Of a stretch of 37,071 nucleotides of DNA, positions 32,061 through 37,071 are shown piece by piece. Both the position numbers and the translations under genes were made by a program. Position 1 is the stretch's first letter. Each line of letters begins with the position of its first letter. A model generated the notes under the pieces. That model had not been told where the DNA came from, did not search any database, and saw only the letters and a list, made by a program, of their open reading frames with translations. Source of the DNA: Capillibacterium thermochitinicola (lineage in GTDB: Bacteria; Bacillota; UBA4882; UBA10575); the NCBI RefSeq assembly GCF_013664685.1, contig NZ_JAAKDE010000044.1:1-37071 (forward strand), in the 5' to 3' direction.

Positions 32061-33584
32061 TTAGATTCTCAGGTTAACCATGCCGTGCCAGGCTTCCTCC
32101 CCCAAGATTGGCTCTTCCACCATGAACATTTCGGCGGTGGGGTTCCAACCGGTGTTTTGCCGGAAGTGTTCACCACCGGCCATGTTCTGGTTCGGCAGTT
32201 GGGAATCGGTTCCGGTTTGGACGCTAACCTGCAAGAGATCGACCTGCATTCCGGCTTCCTCCAAGGCGGCACGGAGCTGCGGCAAATTGGCCTCGATTAA
32301 GGACTGGACGCCCTGACTTTCCGTGACGAACCGCGCCGCAACCAAATCCCGTTCCACCACGAGGGAGAGTTCCAGTTTACCAAGTTCGGCCGGTTCCAAC
32401 TGAATTTGGATCTTGGTCATGCCGTCCTTCACCATGAGACGGGCGCCGCTCACAATCTGGGCGGCCAAATCTTCCCTGGTGATTACCGGAGCAAACGGTT
32501 CCGGCGCTGCGGTGGGGTCTTCCAGACTCTCTTCGTGGTGGACGGCTTCACCCGCAACCGGGCTAAAGTTCTGGCCAAGGAGCTCTCCGTTTAAACGGGT
32601 TTTCCCTGTCTTAAGCACAGTTTTCGGTTCGCGCTCCGCCGTGGCCGACAACGCCTCCCAACCGTCATGGTCGCCCGCAGTTTCCGGACGGCCGCCCTGC
32701 CAGGTAGTTTCCGCGTTTTCGGTTCTCCCTTCGGTTTCGGATCCGGTGGCCTCCCCTGCTGCTTTGAAGGTTCCCATCATTCCGGAAGCCAGCTTAGCCC
32801 CAGGGTTTTCTCCTGCCGCCGTGGCAACCATACCCATTATTCCGGTATTACCGGCGGGTTCTGTCCTGGCGGGGATTTCGGATGTGTTTATGTGCGCTTC
32901 AAACCCGGTGGTTTCAGCCTTTAACCCAAGTTGGGCATCGTCGTCAATCCCCTCCGAGGCCGCCTCCGCAAGGTCCTCGGGTTGGAAAACAGAATTTTCC
33001 TCACCCTCCTGAACGGCCAGGGCTGCCGCCTGCGCGGGGTGCTTTGCACCAGGCGGCTTTAATCGCCGGGTCCCCTCCTGAACGGCCAGGGCTGCCGCCT
33101 GCGCGGGGAGCGTTCCCTCCAGAGCCTTATTGTCCACCGTTTCTTCCGGCAGGTAATTGGCCAAACCGGTCGCCACGGCTTCCGCCCACCCAGCTTCCGC
33201 AGGTGCTTCGGTCAGAGCGGCCAAAACTGCTTCGGCCGTCGGGGTAAGGGTTTGCAAATCTTCCGCGTTTGGAAGCGCGTTCAAGAACTCCCCATCGGCT
33301 TCACCCGCCGCAACCTGTCCCTGATCCAATGCTGACGTGGAAAGCTCTGGATAAAGGAGCATGAGTTGGGACCGGAGCTCATCGTTGGCCACCGGCCTGT
33401 TCGGTGGACGTTCCTTCCCCTTCTCTTTTTCGGTTCGAACCATGCCCTGGAAAAGCCGCTCGAACTTACGGTCTCCCGCTTCTTTGCCGGAAGTCCGGCC
33501 TTTGGCGTCCGCCGCCCGGGTCGTCCCCGTCTGGGCAAAGAAGGCCTGCTCCGTCCTTTCTCCTAATCCTGCTGCGACTGGCAA
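32061..33584 (-). CDS. fliK: Flagellar hook-length control protein FliK
   Basis: The 507-residue protein has a long Ala/Glu/Gly/Pro-rich N-terminal and middle part without clear folds. The conserved FliK C-terminal domain (about 370-470) has 'KIQIQLEPAELGKLELSLVV' and 'LPQLRAALEEAGMQVDLLQV'. It measures hook length and then triggers FlhB to change substrate. The start is TTG at 33584 with GGAGG seven bases upstream. The middle contains an in-frame duplicated segment with QAAALAVQEG. A start nearer the domain is unlikely, since the upstream part is also in frame and has the right spacing to motE. Confidence 0.9.
   Translation of the reverse strand: MPVAAGLGERTEQAFFAQTGTTRAADAKGRTSGKEAGDRKFERLFQGMVRTEKEKGKERPPNRPVANDELRSQLMLLYPELSTSALDQGQVAAGEADGEFLNALPNAEDLQTLTPTAEAVLAALTEAPAEAGWAEAVATGLANYLPEETVDNKALEGTLPAQAAALAVQEGTRRLKPPGAKHPAQAAALAVQEGEENSVFQPEDLAEAASEGIDDDAQLGLKAETTGFEAHINTSEIPARTEPAGNTGIMGMVATAAGENPGAKLASGMMGTFKAAGEATGSETEGRTENAETTWQGGRPETAGDHDGWEALSATAEREPKTVLKTGKTRLNGELLGQNFSPVAGEAVHHEESLEDPTAAPEPFAPVITREDLAAQIVSGARLMVKDGMTKIQIQLEPAELGKLELSLVVERDLVAARFVTESQGVQSLIEANLPQLRAALEEAGMQVDLLQVSVQTGTDSQLPNQNMAGGEHFRQNTGWNPTAEMFMVEEPILGEEAWHGMVNLRI
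33004..33108 (-). repeat. 36-bp direct repeat in fliK
   Basis: The segments 33004-33039 and 33073-33108 are identical over 36 bases and 69 bases (23 codons) apart. Both encode AQAAALAVQEG in frame. Since FliK length helps set hook length, copy-number change here could alter the ruler. Confidence 0.92.
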
Positions 33585-33612
33585 ACTTTCACCTCCTTTC
33601 TTTCTCCTTTTT

Positions 33613-33656
33613 CTTTACTATGGAAGGGAACTGCCGGTCGGCAATTCCTAGTAAAG
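33613..33656. repeat. Long imperfect hairpin between motE-like gene and fliK
   Basis: Outer arms CTTTACTA/TAGTAAAG enclose an inner stem (GGAA-TGCCG with CGGCA-TTCC, one unpaired base each side). It lies in the 118-base gap upstream of fliK, ahead of the fliK ribosome site on the minus strand. There is no T-run, so a role in RNA processing is more likely than termination. Confidence 0.75.
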
Positions 33657-33702
33657 CAAGTTTATGGTGAAAAGCTTGCCGCCAATGGACCAACATCCAC
33701 GG

Positions 33703-34290
33703 CTAGCGGCCCGATATCGCGGCCATATACTTGGCGCTTTGCTCCGGGGGCAACTTTTCCAGGATGCGGCTGGCTTTTCGCGGTTCGATCAGCGACAAAA
33801 CCGCGACGCCCATCTCAAAAGGCATCTTTAAAAGGTTCTCCCCGGCAACCTCGGGGCTCATCGCTTCCAAAAGCCGTGCGGCCCGTTCATGGCGGTCCTG
33901 ACTGGTTGCGCCCGTCTGCAGGGTTAAGCGGGATCCGGCCTGTTGCTCCGCGATTTTCCGTTCTTGGAGGGCCAGATACTCTTCTTTCTCCTGTAAAGCA
34001 ACCAACTGTTCAATCAGCGACTGGCGCTCCGCCTCCAGTTTTTCCGCCTCACTGGCCAGCGCCTCCTCTTTGGCCGCCAACGCTTCTTTCCGCTCCTGTA
34101 AAAGCCCCATATCCTCCAAGCCCAGTTGGTAAGCCTCGTATACTTCCTCCCAACCGGGAATCATCGATAACCTCATTAAAACCCCAGGTTTTAAATCAAC
34201 GTAATCATACTGGTCGAGAATATATAAAAAGCCGAAAACCGAACCAAAAAACAGGAAAGCGGTTAAAATCCCGGCGATATAACGAAACAT
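33703..34290 (-). CDS. MotE/YlxF-like flagellar protein
   Basis: The 195-residue protein has one N-terminal membrane helix (about 5-25), a coiled coil (about 60-120, with 'ALAAKEEALASEAEKLEAER'), and a C-terminal MgtE-N-like domain with 'AARLLEAMSPEVAGENLLKM' and 'SRILEKLPPEQSAKYMAAI'. This is the layout of YlxF/MotE, found between fliJ and fliK in Firmicutes; MotE is a chaperone for MotC in other bacteria. ATG at 34290 is taken because GAGGTG lies six bases upstream; an in-frame GTG at 34299 overlaps that site. Confidence 0.8.
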   Translation of the reverse strand: MFRYIAGILTAFLFFGSVFGFLYILDQYDYVDLKPGVLMRLSMIPGWEEVYEAYQLGLEDMGLLQERKEALAAKEEALASEAEKLEAERQSLIEQLVALQEKEEYLALQERKIAEQQAGSRLTLQTGATSQDRHERAARLLEAMSPEVAGENLLKMPFEMGVAVLSLIEPRKASRILEKLPPEQSAKYMAAISGR

Positions 34291-34301
34291 CTCTTTCACC
34301 T

Positions 34302-34733
34302 CTAATTACGATAAATCTGGGAAATGGCGATTTCATCCAGGGTTTTCTGTTCTTGGCGAAGTCTTTCTTCCACTTCTTTCTGGGCCATTTTTTCCTTCAG
34401 TTTTTCCATTATCTTCGTTTCTTTCCGTGCCTGTACCAAACTTAAACGGGCCTTCTCAACCTCTTCCGCTTGGCGTGCCCGCCGTGCGGTCGTTTCCTTC
34501 TGTTTCCGGCGTAAATACGCCAGGTATCGACTGCCGGAGAGCAGGTGTTCCAGGCTGAGCACCCCGACCGAGAGCTGTTCCGTCTCCGCTTCCCGTTGTT
34601 TTTTGAGCGCCTGAAGCCGGTTTAACTCTTCATCGATCCGCCAAAGTTTCTCTTGTTCTTCCTTAAAGCGGGTACGGCATTGGTCTTCATGGTGCTTTCG
34701 CAGGTTCAAAATCGGTTGAAATTTAAATGACAC
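34302..34733 (-). CDS. fliJ: Flagellar export chaperone FliJ
   Basis: The 143-residue, all-helical, coiled-coil protein begins 'FKFQPILNLRKHHEDQCRTR' like other FliJ proteins. It links the FliI ATPase to FlhA. GTG at 34733 is the probable start (GGAGG nine bases upstream), overlapping fliI by 11 bases; the open frame to 34772 lies within fliI and has no family similarity. Confidence 0.85.
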   Translation of the reverse strand: MSFKFQPILNLRKHHEDQCRTRFKEEQEKLWRIDEELNRLQALKKQREAETEQLSVGVLSLEHLLSGSRYLAYLRRKQKETTARRARQAEEVEKARLSLVQARKETKIMEKLKEKMAQKEVEERLRQEQKTLDEIAISQIYRN

Positions 34734-36081
34734 CTTCTCCTGCCTCCGCCACCAAATTTTGTAATAACTCAACAGTCTGTTCCAAGGAAACCTTCTCCTC
34801 GATCTCCTGCCGTAAAAACTTTTGGATGGCCGGGTACATCTTTATCGCCAAGTCAACCCGGGGATTGCTTCCCTTTGCGTAGGCCCCGATGTTGATCAAA
34901 TCTTCATTTGCTCGATAGACGGCCAAAAGTTCCCGGACCGTCGCCGCCGCTTTACGGTGTTCACTGTTAGCCAGGTCAATCATTAAACGGCTTACACTGG
35001 CCAGAACATCAATGGCCGGGTAATGGTTTTCATGGGCCAAAGCCCGTGACAGAACAATGTGTCCGTCCAAGGTCCCCCGGACGGTATCGGCGACCGGCTC
35101 ATTCATGTCGTCGCCTTCCACCAGGACCGTATAAAGGGCGGTAATACTCCCCCGCTCCGCGGTGCCGGTCCGCTCCAAAAGCTTCGGGATCAGGGTAAAC
35201 ACCGAAGGGGTATAACCCCGGGTTGCCGGTGGTTCGCCGATGGCCAGGCCCACTTCACGCTGGGCTAAAGCGAAACGGGTCACCGAATCCATCATCAACA
35301 TGACATTGGCTCCCTGGTCCCGGAAATATTCGGCGATCGCCGTTGCAGTATAAGCCCCTTTAATCCGGACCAAAGCCGGCTGGTCGGAAGTGGCCGCCAC
35401 CACCACGGAGCGGGCCAAACCCGCCGGCCCCAGGTCTTTTTCGATGAACTCCTTCACTTCCCGGCCCCGTTCGCCGATCAGGCCGATCACATTGACATCC
35501 GCCGCCGAATTGCGGGCAATCATCCCCAGCAAGGTGCTTTTCCCCACTCCGCTGCCGGCAAAGATCCCCATCCGCTGTCCCTGGCCGCAGGTGAGCAACC
35601 CGTCGATTGCTTTGACCCCCAAAGACAAGGGTTTTTTGATCCGGGAACGGTCCAATGGATTCCGGACGTCCGCCATTAGGGGGTAATAACCGCTAATCTT
35701 CGGTTTCCCCCGGCCGTCGATGGGCCGGCCCAGCCCGTCCAAAACCCGGCCGAGCAGGCCTTCCCCGACTGGTGTTTCCAGGGTACGATCCAGGGCGATC
35801 ACTTCACAGCCGGGACCAATCCCTTCCATATCGCCTAAAGGAAGAAGCAGGGCTTTTCCCGCCCGGAAGCCAACCACTTCCCCCAGCACCTGGTGGCCGG
35901 AGCGGGTTTTAAGATAGCAGACTTCTCCGACATACGTCGGAGGCCCTTCGGCCTCAAGGGTCAGCCCAACCACTTTTTCCACTTGACCCAACCGGCATAA
36001 TGGTTCGACCGTCGCCAGTTTTTTCCGGTAAGGATCCGCACAAAAAGCGGGGTATCCTTTTTGCAAAGTCCGCCCCATCAT
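34723..36081 (-). CDS. fliI: Flagellar export ATPase FliI
   Basis: The 452-residue protein is a F1-ATPase-like export ATPase. Walker A is 'MGIFAGSGVGKSTLLG' (about 171-186). Other motifs are 'GLIGERGREVKEFIEKDLG', 'VMLMMDSVTRFALAQREVGL' and 'GEPPATRGYTPSVF'. Two adjacent ATG codons (36081, 36078) follow AAGG. The first overlaps the fliH stop by one base. Confidence 0.98.
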   Translation of the reverse strand: MMGRTLQKGYPAFCADPYRKKLATVEPLCRLGQVEKVVGLTLEAEGPPTYVGEVCYLKTRSGHQVLGEVVGFRAGKALLLPLGDMEGIGPGCEVIALDRTLETPVGEGLLGRVLDGLGRPIDGRGKPKISGYYPLMADVRNPLDRSRIKKPLSLGVKAIDGLLTCGQGQRMGIFAGSGVGKSTLLGMIARNSAADVNVIGLIGERGREVKEFIEKDLGPAGLARSVVVAATSDQPALVRIKGAYTATAIAEYFRDQGANVMLMMDSVTRFALAQREVGLAIGEPPATRGYTPSVFTLIPKLLERTGTAERGSITALYTVLVEGDDMNEPVADTVRGTLDGHIVLSRALAHENHYPAIDVLASVSRLMIDLANSEHRKAAATVRELLAVYRANEDLINIGAYAKGSNPRVDLAIKMYPAIQKFLRQEIEEKVSLEQTVELLQNLVAEAGEGVI

Positions 36082-36977
36082 TAGCTACCTTCTTCTTTTA
36101 AAGCCTGATAAATCTTGTTTAGTTGTTGGTGAAGCCTGGCGTCAACCTCACCCATATTACTCTGGAGGATAAAATCGCCCGGTTTCAAGTTCGGGTCGGT
36201 CACCACTTGCAGCCTGGGCGACTCCGTAAAGAGGCTGCGGACTTCCCGGAGGTTTTGGATGAGAAAGGCCTCATCCTCCTGGGCGATCCGGATGGTTACT
36301 TCCGCCGCCCCCGTTATTTTTTCAGTGGCTACCTTAATCATCCCCAGCCACTTGTCCGGGTCCGCTTTTAACTCGTTGTTAATTATCTTTTCGGCAATTT
36401 CCACGGCCAACTTGAGGATTTCCTGTTCAGATTCGCGAATCCGGGCGATTCTTTCCTCATCCGCCCGGTTGATCAAGTTAAGCGCTTCGGCCTTCGCTTC
36501 CTGTAAAGTCGTTTCCGCGGCCGTGATCCTTTCCGCCCACGCCTTTTCGCCTTCCGCGTGTCCCTTGTTCCAACCTTCTTCGTAACCGCGGTCGTAGGCT
36601 TCTTTTTTCAAGCGGTCACACTCCGCTTCGGCCTCCTTTTTGGCCTGGGCCAGTTCTTCCTCGGTTTGCTTTCGCCGCGCTTCAAGCTCGGCAAGGATCG
36701 ACTCCGCTTCCCCGCGGGCCTGCGCCAGGATCGCTTCCGCCTGTTGCCGGGCTTCCTCCAGGAGTTGCGCCGCCATTACTTCCGGCGGAACGGAGGGGGC
36801 CTCTTCCTCCTCAGACTTAGTCGCCTCCTCCATGGCCAGTGTCTCCACCACCGCCGCGGTCTCCGCCCGCGCGGCAATTAACTCGCAGTAGGCCCACTCC
36901 AATTCGGGAACATCAATGAGACAGGCTTCATTTTTTATATTCGGATCTTTAATTAGGGTTTCCTGAAAAAGTCCCAA
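36081..36977 (-). CDS. fliH: Flagellar export ATPase regulator FliH, altered 5' end
   Basis: The 298-residue protein has an N-terminal 'IKDPNIKNEACLIDVPELE' like clostridial FliH, a long Ala/Glu-rich coiled coil (about 70-190, 'QQAEAILAQARGEAESILA'), and the FliH C-terminal domain with 'EQEILKLAVEIAEKIINNEL' and 'LQVVTDPNLKPGDFILQSNM'. It binds and restrains FliI. The only start seen is TTG at 36977, with AAGGG too close to be a good ribosome site. The first ten codons come from sequence that looks like an insertion-sequence end (GGGACTTTTTCAGG), so the native start is probably lost. fliG, the usual neighbour, is not seen in the remaining bases. Confidence 0.9.
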   Translation of the reverse strand: MGLFQETLIKDPNIKNEACLIDVPELEWAYCELIAARAETAAVVETLAMEEATKSEEEEAPSVPPEVMAAQLLEEARQQAEAILAQARGEAESILAELEARRKQTEEELAQAKKEAEAECDRLKKEAYDRGYEEGWNKGHAEGEKAWAERITAAETTLQEAKAEALNLINRADEERIARIRESEQEILKLAVEIAEKIINNELKADPDKWLGMIKVATEKITGAAEVTIRIAQEDEAFLIQNLREVRSLFTESPRLQVVTDPNLKPGDFILQSNMGEVDARLHQQLNKIYQALKEEGS

Positions 36978-37071
36978 ACCCTTATAAAATCTGATAAATA
37001 ACCCATTTTAAGACAAGGGAAGTGCAAGGAAAACGAGAAATATTCTATAAAATCCTTGCATTTGGAGTGAC
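36962..37071. mobile_element. Possible insertion-sequence end at the right edge
   Basis: The region has no coding similarity, though fliG would be expected directly upstream of fliH. It starts with CCTGAAAAAGTCCC, which resembles terminal inverted repeats of IS families such as IS1182 (from memory). It also contains the palindrome TGCAAGGA (37023-37030)/TCCTTGCA (37053-37060) and is A/T-rich compared with the genes. No transposase is visible, and the element would continue past the edge. Confidence 0.4.

Noticed and set aside
33004-33108. CRISPR-like repeat-spacer unit
   Set aside because: Only two copies occur, inside fliK and in frame; there are no cas genes or further repeats.

Overview
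The window comes from a motile, endospore-forming Bacillota, probably of the Clostridia or a related class. The sporulation pair spoIIGA-sigE and a BofC-domain gene show that it makes spores. The flagellar/chemotaxis cluster uses Firmicute-type parts: FliY instead of FliN, CheC/CheD, FlhF/FlhG, FapA, and a SigD-family sigma factor. Start sites often use TTG or GTG behind strong GGAGG-type ribosome binding sites. Almost everything is on the minus strand; the only convincing plus-strand gene is a SIS-domain protein at 1123-1680.

Layout from left to right. Positions 1-40 are the 5' end of a 16S rRNA gene that leaves the window. Its leader and a good sigma-A-type promoter lie at about 41-250. Next come a tyrosine/proline/glutamate-rich protein of unknown function, the plus-strand SIS protein, an EF-G paralogue, a 570-base non-coding stretch, a BofC-domain protein, yebC, prsW and a pgsA-like gene. 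The block sigE, spoIIGA, ftsZ follows (transcribed ftsZ first), with a strong hairpin between ftsZ and spoIIGA. From 10.4 kb to the right edge runs one very long fla/che operon, read from right to left: fliH, fliI, fliJ, motE-like, fliK, flgD, a TIGR02530-type gene, flgE, flbD, motA, motB, fliL, fliM, fliY, cheY, fliO, fliP, fliQ, fliR, flhB, flhA, flhF, flhG, cheA, cheW, cheC, cheD, sigD, fapA, a small unknown gene and a SwrB-like gene. It ends in a rho-independent terminator at 10370-10401.

The operon encodes export-apparatus parts (FliH/I/J/O/P/Q/R, FlhA/B), hook building (FlgD, FlgE, FliK), switch (FliM, FliY), motor (MotA/B, FliL), placement GTPases (FlhF/G), chemotaxis signalling (CheA/W/Y/C/D) and the late flagellar sigma factor.

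The main surprise is that two motility genes are out of frame, each exactly at a long single-base run: flhB at nine G (22210-22218) and cheD at ten T (14091-14100, coding strand). In both, removing one base restores a normal full-length protein. These are the only runs of nine or more identical bases that I found. They are either phase-variable switches, sites of transcriptional slippage, or sequencing errors. At the right edge the start of fliH appears to be joined to an insertion-sequence-like end. Both window ends therefore lie in probable repeats (rRNA, IS), as expected of an assembled contig. No CRISPR array, tRNA or complete mobile element was seen.
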